Positions 53,799 through 62,800 of a stretch of 64,000 bases of DNA are shown here, one piece after another. Each line of letters opens with the position of its first letter. Position 1 is the stretch's first letter. Both the position numbers and the translations under genes were made by a program. Source of the DNA: SHZL01 sp963708905 (GTDB lineage Bacteria; Pseudomonadota; Gammaproteobacteria; Xanthomonadales; SZUA-36); the NCBI GenBank assembly GCA_963708905.1, contig CAVPUV010000069.1:21357-85356 (forward strand). Reading direction: 5' to 3'. The notes under the pieces were generated by a model that saw nothing but the letters and a program-made list of their open reading frames with translations, made no database searches and was not told the origin of the DNA.

Positions 53799-54582
53799 GT
53801 GAAAGCCATCATTCTCAGCGCCGGGCAAGGCCGCCGGCTGTTGCCGCTGACCGCCAGTACACCCAAGTGCTGTTTGCAGATTGAAGGCAGAACTTTGCTG
53901 GAATGGCAGATCGATGCGCTGGCCGCCGCCGGCATCGACGAGGTGGTGGTGGTCAGCGGATTTGGCCATCGCGTGGTCGAGGCGGTGACGGACAGAGATT
54001 CAAAACATCAAGGTGCGCACCTTGTATAACCCCTTTTACGCCTTGTCGGACAACCTCGGCACCTGCTGGGTCGCCCGTGACGAAATGCGCCAGGCCTTCG
54101 TGTTGCTCAACGGCGATACGCTGTTCGAACCGGCGGTGCTGACGCGCCTGCTGGCGTATCCCGGCGCCGAGCCCATCACTTTGGCCAGCGACCGCAAGAC
54201 CGGCTATGACGATGACGATATGAAGATCATTGCTGCCGGCACACGACTGCAGCGGGTCGGCAAGCAGCTGGATCGTCGGCAGGTCAATGGCGAGTCGATC
54301 GGTATGCTGCTGTTCAGTACGGAAGGCGCCCGGCTGTTTGTGGAAAAAGTTGAACAGCTGATGAGCGGTCCGGAAGGCTTGGCACGCTGGTATCTCACTG
54401 CCATTGACGAGCTGGCCGGCCTGGGGCAGGTGGGTATCTGCTCCATCCACGGCCTGAGCTGGTGCGAAGTCGATGTTCCGCAGGATCTCATCGACGCGGA
54501 ACGCACCGTCGTCGCCTGGAATATCCAGCCGTCAAACAGCGCTGCGCCCGGCTTGCCGGATGAATTATCGATTCCATTTTAG
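53799..54582 (+). pseudogene. LicC-like nucleotidyltransferase, one frameshift
   Basis: The first frame gives KAIILSAGQGRRLLPLTAST and PKCCLQIEGRTLLEWQIDAL, with the LicC/IPCT-type NTP-binding loop and PK motif. At about 53,980-53,995 the frame changes. The other frame then reads EIQNIKVRTLYNPFYALSDN and LLNGDTLFEPAVL, with the metal-binding Asp, up to the stop at 54582. A single-base change would restore about 260 residues. It overlaps the next gene by 23 bases. A real mutation or a sequencing error are both possible. Confidence 0.75.
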
Positions 54583-55813
54583 CCCGGATGAAGCCGCGCT
54601 GGCGCAAGACATGACGATATCCGCACGGGTGCTGGACGAATCGCCGGTCAGGCTGTGGGGCCTGGGTTCCGCGGAACGGCTGCGCCGCCAGTTGCGGGAA
54701 ATCGGTGGAATCAAGTGGCTGGACCCGGCTGACGCGTTACCCGCGGACGGCCTGGTGTTATTGCTCAGCGGACGTTACCTGTTTGAAATCCGTACCTTGT
54801 GTGGTTTGCTGCAAAATCCCGGAGCGGTTTTGTTCAGTAACATCGCGGACCCGACCACAGCTGCTGCCGCGCTGGTCGATGCCCGGCAGGCCGCCGCAGT
54901 GGCCGCGTTCATGAGCGGACAGACCGATGATCTCGATGGCGGCCTGCGCCGGCTGGATACCGCCGCCATCGAAGCCTTCGATGAAAACCTGCGCAGTGCG
55001 CGCCAGCCGTTGCTCGAGCTTCTCGGCGAAGATGACCGCGAGCGGCTGGAAAACCTGTTATACGGCAATGCCTACCGGGGCATTACCGACCTCGTGACCA
55101 AGTTCGTCTGGCCACAGCCGGCACGGCGCATGGTGCACCTCTGCGCACGCCTGGGGCTGTCTCCAAACGCGGTGACCAGCGCCGGACTGCTGCTGGTGCT
55201 GGCCGCCTGCTGGGCATTTTTGCATGGCGACTATGCCGCCGGTCTGGCGGCCGGCTGGATCATGACGTTTCTGGATACCGTGGACGGCAAGCTGGCCCGC
55301 GTCACCATCCAGTCGAGTCGATTCGGACACATCTTTGATCACGCAATTGACCTCGTTCACCCGCCTTTCTGGTACCTGTTCTGGGGTATGTCGCTGCAAG
55401 GCCAGCTGACGGAGTCCGGCTTTGACCTCACGGTACTGGGCTGGATCCTGGTTGCGGCTTACGTCCTGGGCCGCTGCGTGGAAGGTTTGTTTCCCTTGCT
55501 GGGCCGCTGCGGCATGTTCACCTGGCGGCCGTTTGACGCCTGGTTCAGACTGATTACTGCCCGGCGCAATCCGTGCCTGATCCTGTTGACGCTCGGCGTC
55601 GTGATCGGGCGGCCGGACTGGGGCTTTATCGCCGTGGTGGCCTGGTCGGCATTGACCACCGGCGTGCTGGTGCTGCGTTTTGTTGCCGGCGTGCTTAGCC
55701 GCATCCGTAAGGGTCCGCTGCAGTCCTGGCTCAGCGAGGAGAATGTCGCCAGCGGCCCCCATGCCGCATCGTTCCGTATCTTCGGCGGCACGCGAGGCGC
55801 CTTCAGTGCCTGA
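54560..55813 (+). CDS. CDP-alcohol phosphatidyltransferase with extra N-terminal domain
   Basis: 417 residues. The C-terminal membrane domain has the full CDP-alcohol motif with Asp239, Asp242, Gly243, Ala246, Arg247, Gly256, Asp260 and Asp264 (DTVDGKLAR followed by GHIFDHAID), so it should transfer a phospho-alcohol from a CDP precursor. The first 180 residues form a separate domain of unknown type (VLLLSGRYLFEIRTLCGLL). The start overlaps the nucleotidyltransferase gene, which could supply the CDP-alcohol. Resembles the layout of inositol-phosphate cytidylyltransferase plus synthase pairs. Confidence 0.82.
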   Translation: MNYRFHFSPDEAALAQDMTISARVLDESPVRLWGLGSAERLRRQLREIGGIKWLDPADALPADGLVLLLSGRYLFEIRTLCGLLQNPGAVLFSNIADPTTAAAALVDARQAAAVAAFMSGQTDDLDGGLRRLDTAAIEAFDENLRSARQPLLELLGEDDRERLENLLYGNAYRGITDLVTKFVWPQPARRMVHLCARLGLSPNAVTSAGLLLVLAACWAFLHGDYAAGLAAGWIMTFLDTVDGKLARVTIQSSRFGHIFDHAIDLVHPPFWYLFWGMSLQGQLTESGFDLTVLGWILVAAYVLGRCVEGLFPLLGRCGMFTWRPFDAWFRLITARRNPCLILLTLGVVIGRPDWGFIAVVAWSALTTGVLVLRFVAGVLSRIRKGPLQSWLSEENVASGPHAASFRIFGGTRGAFSA

Positions 55814-55841
55814 AATTCCCGCTGCCGGCTTTATTGGGCTG

Positions 55842-56816
55842 TTACAACCAGCCGCGCCGCTTGAAATACCAGAATGGCAGAATGGCCGAGACCACCATGA
55901 ACAGCACCGCCAGGGGATAACCGAACGGCCATGCGAGTTCCGGCATGAATTTGAAGTTCATGCCATAGATGGATGCAATCAGCGTGGGCGGCAGGAACAC
56001 GACCGCGGCCACTGAAAAGATCTTGATGATGGCGTTCTGCTCGATGTTGATGAGTCCGAGCGTGGCGTCGAGCAGGAAGATGACTTTCTGGGTCAGAAAA
56101 CTGGCGTGGTCGATGATCGACTGGCAATCGCGCGCTAATGTTCTGATGCGCACCCGCAGGTCCTTGTCGCTCTTGCTCTGCAGCGTGACCTGGCCGAGGA
56201 AGCCGATCATGCGTTCGAGCGAACCCAGGCACTGACGGATGTTGGACGTCAGGTCGCCCTTGCGGCCGATGGCTTCAAGAATCGTCTGGAAATTCGAACT
56301 CCTGCTCGGCTTGGGCCCGCGTTGCTGAAAAACATCCTGCGAGATTTGCGCGATTTCCCGGCCGATCCGCTCCAGCACATCGGCCAGCCGGTCCACCTGG
56401 ATTTCCAGCAGTGCGATGAGCACCGACTCACCGTTGTGGCAACCCATTGCGACACGACGCGCGCGCGCCGCCAGGGTCTGGAATGCACGCGGTTCGTGAT
56501 AACGCACGGTGACGAGTTTCTCGCCGGTCAACACAAACGTGACCGGCGCCAGGTGCGGGTCATCGCTGTCGGTCTGTGCCGGTAACGTCGCCGTCATGAA
56601 GGCAGCGCTGTTTTCGAAGTAAAGGCGTGAAGAGATTTCAATCTCTTCCATTTCTTCGCGCATGGGCACGTCGATGCCCAGCGCCCGCTCCACCGTCGCC
56701 TCTTCCTCTGCCGTTGGTTCGAACAGATCGATCCAGACGACTCCCTGCAGCGTGGCGTCAGCCGGCTGCTCCAGCAGCAGAAGCCGTCCGTTTTCGCCGG
56801 CATAGGAACTGATCAT
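55842..56816 (-). CDS. corA: CorA-family magnesium/divalent cation transporter
   Basis: 324 residues. A long helical cytoplasmic domain (ERALGIDVPMREEMEEIEISSRLYFENSAAFMTATL, and the DRLADVLERIGREIAQISQDVF helix) is followed by two C-terminal helices with the YGMNF signature in between (IASIYGMNFKFMPELAWPFGYP). The end WYFKRRGWL is normal. It is a pentameric channel for Mg2+ and possibly Co2+ or Ni2+. Confidence 0.9.
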   Translation of the reverse strand: MISSYAGENGRLLLLEQPADATLQGVVWIDLFEPTAEEEATVERALGIDVPMREEMEEIEISSRLYFENSAAFMTATLPAQTDSDDPHLAPVTFVLTGEKLVTVRYHEPRAFQTLAARARRVAMGCHNGESVLIALLEIQVDRLADVLERIGREIAQISQDVFQQRGPKPSRSSNFQTILEAIGRKGDLTSNIRQCLGSLERMIGFLGQVTLQSKSDKDLRVRIRTLARDCQSIIDHASFLTQKVIFLLDATLGLINIEQNAIIKIFSVAAVVFLPPTLIASIYGMNFKFMPELAWPFGYPLAVLFMVVSAILPFWYFKRRGWL

Positions 56817-56883
56817 CGCGTTGCCTCCCTTTCAATCAATTGCATTGCGACCCCTTGTTGCCGTGGGTTCCGCAGCTTGTAGG

Positions 56884-57846
56884 CTAAATTGCAAATAACT
56901 TGTCGATCTCATTCATCACGTCGGGAGTAAAGCGGTCAACGAACTCAATGGCCTGCATGTTCTCGTGCACTTGCTCGACTCGGCTGGCGCCGGTAATAAC
57001 GCTGCTGACGCAGGGGTTTTGCAGACACCAGGCCAGCGAGAACTGGGCGAGACTGGCGCCCATTTGTCTGGCAATGGGTTGCAGGGCCGCCACTTTGGCC
57101 AGGCGTTCAGCATCGGTCAGTTTTCCTTGCAACCATTCATAGCCTTGCAGCGCGCCGCGACTGTCATCAGGAATTCCGCCAAGGTACTTGCCCGTCAAAA
57201 AACCGGAAGCCAGGGGGCTCCAGGTGGTCGAACCATAGCCATGATCCCGATACAACCGTTGGTAATCCGGACCGAAGCGATGCTGTTCAAACAAATTATA
57301 TACCGGCTGTTCGACCACCGGTTTGTGCAAGTGGTGGCGCTGCGCAATGTCGATGGCGGTCAAGATCTCCGTGGCGGACCATTCGGAAGTGCCCCAATAA
57401 AGCGCCTTGCCCTGGTCAATGATGTTGTGCATCGCCCAGACCACTTCTTCAATCGGCGTTGACGGATCAGCGCGGTGGCAGAAGAGCAGGTCTACGTAGT
57501 CCAGACCAAGACGCTTGAGCGAGCCGTTAATACCTTCCATGAGGTACTTGCGATTGAGCGTATTCTGCTCGTTGGGGCTCTCGTGCAGTCCCCAAAACAG
57601 TTTTGTGGAAACCAGATAACTGCCACGCCGCCAGCCCAGCTTCCTGAACGCCGCTCCCATGATTTCCTCCGATTTTCCTCTTGCGTATGCTTCCGCGTTA
57701 TCGAAGAAATTCACCCCGGCGTCATAAGCCGCCGCCATCATTGTCGCGGCAGACTTGACTCCGGACTGATTATGAAAGGTTACCCACGACCCAAACGAAA
57801 GTTCGCTGACCTGGATACCTGCCTTGCCGAGGTGGCGGTATTTCAT
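56884..57846 (-). CDS. Aldo/keto reductase, voltage-gated K+ channel beta-subunit-like
   Basis: 320 residues of an NADPH-dependent TIM-barrel reductase. Catalytic residues are in FFDNAEAYARGKSEEIMG (Asp, Tyr), LVSTKLFWG (Lys) and LLFCHRADPSTPIEEV (His). The start (MKYRHLGKAGIQVSELSFGSW) and the C-terminal SSVITGASRVEQVHENM match the bacterial Kv-beta-like subgroup. It reduces aldehydes or ketones; the substrate is unknown. Monocistronic. Confidence 0.9.
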   Translation of the reverse strand: MKYRHLGKAGIQVSELSFGSWVTFHNQSGVKSAATMMAAAYDAGVNFFDNAEAYARGKSEEIMGAAFRKLGWRRGSYLVSTKLFWGLHESPNEQNTLNRKYLMEGINGSLKRLGLDYVDLLFCHRADPSTPIEEVVWAMHNIIDQGKALYWGTSEWSATEILTAIDIAQRHHLHKPVVEQPVYNLFEQHRFGPDYQRLYRDHGYGSTTWSPLASGFLTGKYLGGIPDDSRGALQGYEWLQGKLTDAERLAKVAALQPIARQMGASLAQFSLAWCLQNPCVSSVITGASRVEQVHENMQAIEFVDRFTPDVMNEIDKLFAI

Positions 57847-57993
57847 GAATGCTCCTGCAAACCTTGACCTGCCGATGGAGAGAATATCAGGATTCGTTTC
57901 CCGGATGTCGGCGTTTTGGTCACTCGCTTTGGTTCTTTAGCTGCTGTCGATCCGCTACAATGGCGGCATCATCTTCTGTTTCCCGTCAAGCTG

Positions 57994-58383
57994 ATGCGCC
58001 AAATCATCCTGTCGCTCCTGTTAATGCACCTGGCGGCTTGTTCCAGCATGCAAACAGTGCCGGTGCAGGACGTGCAGCGCCAGGGTGAAAGCGGTTCCTT
58101 GCAGATCGGCGATCGCGTGGAACTCCTGACCTACAACAAGGAGAAACTCGATTTTGCCGTCACCGATATCACCACCGATGGGCTCGGCGGCAAATTCGGC
58201 TTCATTCCTTACGCGGACATACGCCGTTTGCGCATCCATCGCCCGGCGCATTATTCGGCTGAAAACACGACCTGGATATGGGGCGTGCTCGGCGTGGCTG
58301 CGCTGATCGCCCTGCTATCCGCAGCCGATTCGGTGACGGTATGTTCGGGCGGGCCTTGTCCACCTCCGAACCCAAGTCAGTAA
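57994..58383 (+). CDS. Small lipoprotein of unknown function
   Basis: 129 residues with a lipoprotein signal (IILSLLLMHLAACSS). The middle (LQIGDRVELLTYNKEKLDFAVTDITTDGLGG) is an SH3-like beta pattern also seen in other small envelope lipoproteins. A C-terminal hydrophobic helix (WGVLGVAALIALLSA) is followed by CSGGPCPPPNPSQ. ATG 57994 is used, since the longer frame to 57916 disrupts the signal. Divergent from the aldo/keto reductase. No family name can be given. Confidence 0.65.
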   Translation: MRQIILSLLLMHLAACSSMQTVPVQDVQRQGESGSLQIGDRVELLTYNKEKLDFAVTDITTDGLGGKFGFIPYADIRRLRIHRPAHYSAENTTWIWGVLGVAALIALLSAADSVTVCSGGPCPPPNPSQ

Positions 58384-58472
58384 AAAGGGGCTGGCCTTAA
58401 ATGTTGGTTCAAGGGCATAGACCGGTGGCAGAGATAAATGAATTCAAGGGCTCTGGCCAGCCATGATTACGC

Positions 58473-59477
58473 TTACTGTGGCCGGTCGACCAAGGTCGCG
58501 CAGGAGTCCGGATCCTGGCCTTGCCGGGCAGCCAACTCTGACCGGGTTACCGCTATCAGCGATTGCCAGTGCGCATCGTTTGCAAGCCCGTTTGCGGCGG
58601 CAGCTAATACGGCTTCGCCGATTCGTGCGCAACCCAGTTCGCCCAGCACGCTCGCCAGGTTATTGCGCAGGGCGGGATTTTCGTTATCGAGGGCCAGTCC
58701 GCGGCGATAATGCGTGACCGCGCCGGCCAGGTCGCCGTGGGCATAGGCCTGGTTTCCCAGGGCCAGATGCGGGTGCGGGTCCAGCGGCCAGCGTTCCGCA
58801 GCGGCCTGCCAGGCAGGTGCAGCGGCAGCGAGTCCGGCGACTGCCTCAAAGTCAGCCACGGCTTCGGCATAAGCCTGTGCTTGCGGCATGGCGGGTAGTT
58901 CGCCCGGGCGCAGCGCCACCATGGCCCAGCGGCCGCCCCAGTCCCAGGTGCGCAGGAATTTTGCCGCCTTCATTTCCACACCCTGCCTGGTGCCGCTGTT
59001 GAGGGTTACCCGATTGCGCGATGGGTCAAAACCCACCAATACAGCGTAATGCCAGTTGGGAAAGTGCCGCGTAAGCAGGTTCTGCAGCACCAGTACCGGC
59101 CGGCCGGCCTCGATCTGGGCGATGAGGATCTGCGGATCGTCTTCGATCACGTACGGTACCCGCCCGGCCCGCCGCGTGGCAGCCAGCAGTTCCACCTGCA
59201 GACTACCCTGGCGTTGCGGCAGATAGATCTGTGGCGACAGGATGTCCGGGCTGGTTTCCACTCCGGCAGCACCCAGTAAGCCTGCCAGTGCTGCCGGCCC
59301 GCACTGGAATTCAGTTTGCGGGTAGAAGGGTATACTTGAAGCTACCGGCGGCGTTCCGCCGGCAGCGATTTCAGACAGGTCCAGCGGCGGGTTGATGGAA
59401 CAGGCGCCAAGCAGTACTCCAGCGAAGGCTGGAATGAGGCCGCGCAAGTGATTCACACGGCCTTTGCAGCATGTCAT
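58473..59477 (-). CDS. PA2778-family cysteine peptidase, lipoprotein
   Basis: 334 residues with a lipoprotein signal (FAGVLLGACS). The peptidase_C39-like domain begins FYPQTEFQCGPAALAGLL with the active-site Cys, and has NWHYAVLVGFD with the His. The C-terminal half carries TPR-type helices (HLALGNQAYAHGDLAGAVTHYRRGLAL). It overlaps the PA2779-like gene by the shared ATGA. Probably processes or anchors a secreted product in the envelope. Confidence 0.85.
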   Translation of the reverse strand: MTCCKGRVNHLRGLIPAFAGVLLGACSINPPLDLSEIAAGGTPPVASSIPFYPQTEFQCGPAALAGLLGAAGVETSPDILSPQIYLPQRQGSLQVELLAATRRAGRVPYVIEDDPQILIAQIEAGRPVLVLQNLLTRHFPNWHYAVLVGFDPSRNRVTLNSGTRQGVEMKAAKFLRTWDWGGRWAMVALRPGELPAMPQAQAYAEAVADFEAVAGLAAAAPAWQAAAERWPLDPHPHLALGNQAYAHGDLAGAVTHYRRGLALDNENPALRNNLASVLGELGCARIGEAVLAAAANGLANDAHWQSLIAVTRSELAARQGQDPDSCATLVDRPQ

Positions 59478-59848
59478 CAGGCCTTCTTGAAGATATCAAT
59501 GATGCCGGTCAGTTCCAGGATCAGCAGCACCACGAAAATCGCGCCGATCAGGGCCAGCGTGCTGCCGCCGGCAGGCAGGTTTTCAATCTGGCGGTCGAGT
59601 TGTGCCAGTTCCTGATCGCTCAGTGCCGCCACGCGTGCGGCAGCCTGTGCCGGATCAACACCGAGACCGATCATGGCGTTCTGAACCTCACCACGTGACA
59701 GACTGGCCTGGATATGGGTGATCCGGGCTTGCCGGGATTCCATATTCAAGGCCTGTTGCGTGCCAATGACGGCTGCGGATACGCTGCTGCTGAGGCCGGC
59801 AAATATCATGCTGCCGGATAATATGATGGCTATGATTTTCCTGAACAC
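59477..59848 (-). CDS. PA2779-family protein
   Basis: 123 residues: signal peptide (IIAIILSGSMIFAGLSSSVSA), an amphipathic middle (SRGEVQNAMIGLGVDPAQAAARVAALSDQELAQLDRQIENLPAGG) and a C-terminal helix (LIGAIFVVLLILELTGIIDIF). This matches the small partner always found with the PA2778 peptidase. GTG 59848 is chosen because ggaggag lies eight bases upstream. First gene of the two-gene operon. The 250 bases upstream to 60100 show no further gene. Confidence 0.85.
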   Translation of the reverse strand: MFRKIIAIILSGSMIFAGLSSSVSAAVIGTQQALNMESRQARITHIQASLSRGEVQNAMIGLGVDPAQAAARVAALSDQELAQLDRQIENLPAGGSTLALIGAIFVVLLILELTGIIDIFKKA

Positions 59849-60099
59849 TTTGATCTCCTCCAAGTTAACCCTTGTTATCAATCGAACCCTGTGGCGCCGC
59901 CGCTTATAGCCGGTTTTTTCGATTCAAGACCTGGTGGCAGCAGACAGCTCAGCAAAAGTGCGCCACGGTTTTTATGGTAATCTCCCTTGAAAGCATGGTC
60001 AATTGTGCCTGGCTGCTGGCCCGGGTTCATGCGCAAAAGCATTTTGCCAGCAGCTCACTGTGCTCCTGAGCTAAAATTACACGCTCAAAGGAGAAATTT

Positions 60100-60318
60100 G
60101 TGACTTCCATTGCGGGCACCTGCCATTCAGATCCTCCCCAGGCAACATTGCCGGCACGGTTCCTGAGCGTTCGCGCGGCCACTGTGCTGCTGTGCCGGCA
60201 TCTGGAACCGGAGGATTTCGTCGTGCAGAGCATGGCGGATGTCAGCCCGGTCAAGTGGCACCTGGCGCATACGACCTGGTTTTTCGAACATTTCATCCTG
60301 GCACTGTTTGACCGGCGC
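60100..60318 (+). pseudogene. EgtB N-terminal fragment (ergothioneine synthesis, DinB domain)
   Basis: GTG 60100 follows aaaggag. The 73 residues include LEPEDFVVQSMADVSPVKWHLAHTTWFFEHFIL, the His-containing DinB_2 iron-binding start of EgtB-type sulfoxide synthases. After about residue 72 the protein abruptly becomes ribosomal protein L20. EgtB is normally about 430 residues, so only the first sixth is present. The break is most likely an assembly join. Confidence 0.8.
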
Positions 60319-60447
60319 TACAGCCGGTTCATCGCCGGCCTGAACGCGGCCGGCATCGAGGTCAACCGCAAGGTCCTCGCCGACCTGGCGGTCACCGACG
60401 CCGCCGCCTTCAGCGCGATCGTCGCCCAGGCCAAGAGCGCTCTGTAA
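60319..60447 (+). pseudogene. rplT: Ribosomal protein L20 C-terminal fragment, actinobacterial type
   Basis: Read in frame with the EgtB fragment, residues YSRFIAGLNAAGIEVNRKVLADLAVTDAAAF to AKSAL and stop are the last 42 residues of bL20. The protein start is missing. The gene is followed by a TrmH-type methyltransferase, the usual actinobacterial order after rplT. Confidence 0.88.
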
Positions 60448-60453
60448 GCACTC

Positions 60454-61212
60454 ATGCGTGAGCCCCTCGGGTTCACCAATCCACACGTACAACGACTGCG
60501 GCGCCTTGTGGGGCGCCGCAGTTCGCGTACCGAGCAAGGCGCGTTCGTCGTCGGAGGGCGCGGTGCTGATCGGCGAGGCAGTCGCCGGCGGCTGGACGGT
60601 CGAGGCCGAGTTCGTGGCGCCAGGCGGCGAGCCGGTTTCGGCGGCGCCCGTGTACGCGCTCGCTGCAGGCGTGCTCGAACGCGTCGCCGGCACCGAACAC
60701 CCGCAGCCCAACCTGGCGATCGTGACGCAACCCGCGACGGGTGACCAGGCGGCGGTGCTCGCCACGGCGCAGTTGGTGGTCGTGGCCGACCAGCTCGCCG
60801 ACCCGGGCAACCTCGGCACGATCCTGCGGTCGTCCGAGGCAGCCGGGGCCGAGGCCGTGGTGCTGACACCCGGGTCGGTCGACCAGTTCAACCCGAAGGT
60901 CGTCCGCGGCGTCCGCCGGCGCACTGTTCCACGTGCCGGTGGTCACGGCCACGCTCGATGACGTCCAGCGCGGCCGGATTGCGCCTGCTCGGGTCGTCCT
61001 CGCATCTCGGAACGCCGCACACCGCCGCCGACTGGACCGGCCGGGTCGCGCTGGTGCTCGGCAACGAGGCCCACGGCCTGCCCGACGACGCCGTCGAATC
61101 CGGGATGGTCGACGCGTGGGTGCGGATCGAGCACCGGGGGAGGGCCGAAAGCCTCAACGTGGCGATGGCCGCCACCGTCCTCCTGTTCGAAGCCGCCCGC
61201 GCCCGCGCGTAA
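60454..61212 (+). pseudogene. TrmH/SpoU-family RNA methyltransferase with three frameshifts
   Basis: Homology runs through frames starting at 60454 (TNPHVQRLRRLVGRRSSRTEQGAFVVGG), then about 60570-60905 (VVVADQLADPGNLGTILRSSEAAGAEAVVLT), then 60906-60965 (ASAGALFHVPVVTATLDDV) and 60966-61212 (VALVLGNEAHGL, SLNVAMAATVLLFEA). The SpoU motifs 2 and 3 are present. Each shift is +1, meaning an extra base. High GC runs and repeated shifts point to sequencing error. 2'-O-methylates RNA if repaired. Confidence 0.75.
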
Positions 61213-61246
61213 CCGCCTGAGTTACACCGCGTGTAGTCTGTCGGGC

Positions 61247-61834
61247 ATGGCGGTCCGTACCCCCGTTCAGGTGACCACCGCGGTCTACGAGGGTCCCTTC
61301 GACCTGCTGCTTCAGCTGATCCTGAAGGAAGACGTCGACATCTACGAGATCGACCTCGCCAAGATCGTCGACGCCTACCTGGCCGAACTGGAACGGATGC
61401 AGGAGCTCGACCTCGACGTCGCCACCGAGTTCCTCCTGATCGCGGCCACGCTGGTCGAGCTCAAGTCGCGGCGCCTGCTGCCGGGCTCGGCCGACGTCGA
61501 CCTCGACGAGGAGTTCGCTCTGTGGGAAGAGCGCGACCTGCTGCTCGCCCGCCTGATCGAGTGCAAGACGTTCAAGGACGTCGCCGGGGTGTTCGCCGTG
61601 CTGGCCGAGTCGGCCGACCGCTCGTTCGCCCGCGTGGTCGGCCCCGACGAGCGCTTCGCCGCCTTGTCGCCCGACCTGCTCGAGGGCACCAGCGTGCGGC
61701 GCCTGCAGAGCGCCGCGATCCGGGCGCTCACGCCGCGGCCCGAACCGGTCGTCGACCTGTTCCATGTCAACCCGATCCGGCTCACCGTGGCCGAGGCGAT
61801 CGGCGAGCTCGTCAGCGAGCTGCCGCGCCTCGGT
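61247..61834 (+). CDS. scpA: ScpA (condensin kleisin), partial, actinobacterial type
   Basis: 196 residues of ScpA: VYEGPFDLLLQLILKEDVDIYEIDLAKIVDAYL, then ATEFLLIAATLVELKSRRLLP. It ends at VAEAIGELVSELPRLG, in the region before the C-terminal winged helix, where the lytic transglycosylase sequence starts on the other strand. The style of the sequence (ALSPDLLEGTSVRRLQ, DLFHVNPIRLT) suggests Acidimicrobiia-like actinobacteria. ScpA bridges SMC heads with ScpB. Truncated by the join. Confidence 0.85.
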
Positions 61835-61835
61835 C

Positions 61836-62800
61836 CAGGCATCGAACGGCAGGCGACCACCGCTTGCGGTGAGCCAGCTGTGGACGCGGCCGGGACCGGC
61901 GTTATAGGCAGCAGTGGCAAGGATCCGGTTGTCCTGGAAGCGATCGAGCATGTCGCGATAATAACTGGTTCCGAGCGCGATATTCAGCTCGGGTTCGTAC
62001 AGCTGGCTCTCGTTGCGGTAGGGAATGTCGTGAGTCCTCGCGACTTCATTCGCCGTCGCCGGCATCAACTGCATCAGACCACGCGCGCCGGTAGGCGAGA
62101 GCGCTTCAGTCCGGAAGGCGCTTTCCTGACGCGCGAGTGCCAGCATCAGCTGCACCGGCAGGCGTTGACGCTCCGACTGGGTCTCGAACGGCTCGCGGTG
62201 CAACACCGGGAAGCGGGTATCGATTTCGTCCCAGCGGCTCGCTTTCACCATGGCAAGGATCGCCTGATAGTGCCATCCCCAGCGATGGGCAAGATGGCCG
62301 GCGGCGAGCCATTCGGTTTCGGTGAGGTTCCGGGTTGCCCGCCACCATTCGCGGGCGGCGTCGAATTCCTGTCCGTGGTAAAGCAGCTCGCGAACCCGCA
62401 GCAGCGCGGGCTGCGCCGCCAGGGCGGCGATCCCTGCTTCATCCGGTTTTTCTTCTCTCTGCACTATGGTGTAGCCCTGATCCAGCCAGTCGCAGGCGAG
62501 AAAGCCATAGAAACTGCGCTGGGTGGCGAGCTCGGCGAAAGTGGTTGCCGTGCCGGGATCGGATTCGCCCAGGAGTTGCACTGCCCGCGCACGCCAGTAA
62601 CGCCAGCGCGGCTCCGCCTGAAGGGAGGCCGGCAGTTGATCGATGCCGGCTGCAAGCGCGTGCCAGTCGCCCGCAGCGATATGGCGCCGCAAGTACCATT
62701 CATGGAAGCCACTGTCCAGCAAGTCGCCATGGCGCTGAATTTGGGTGACCACTTCGCTGGCGTAGCCCTGATCGTAGAGGGCGCGAACGATTGCGGTTTG
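61836..62800 (-). pseudogene. slt: Soluble lytic murein transglycosylase, interior fragment
   Basis: The frame encodes a helical U-domain part (WRYWRARAVQLLGESDPGTAT, SFYGFLACDWL) and most of the GH23 catalytic domain: ALARQESAF with the catalytic Glu, GARGLMQLMPATA and ATAAYNAGPGRVHSWL. It stops at SGGRLPFDAW, short of the C-terminus, and begins without the first roughly 300 residues. Both edges coincide with sequence joins. Gammaproteobacterial in type. Confidence 0.85.
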
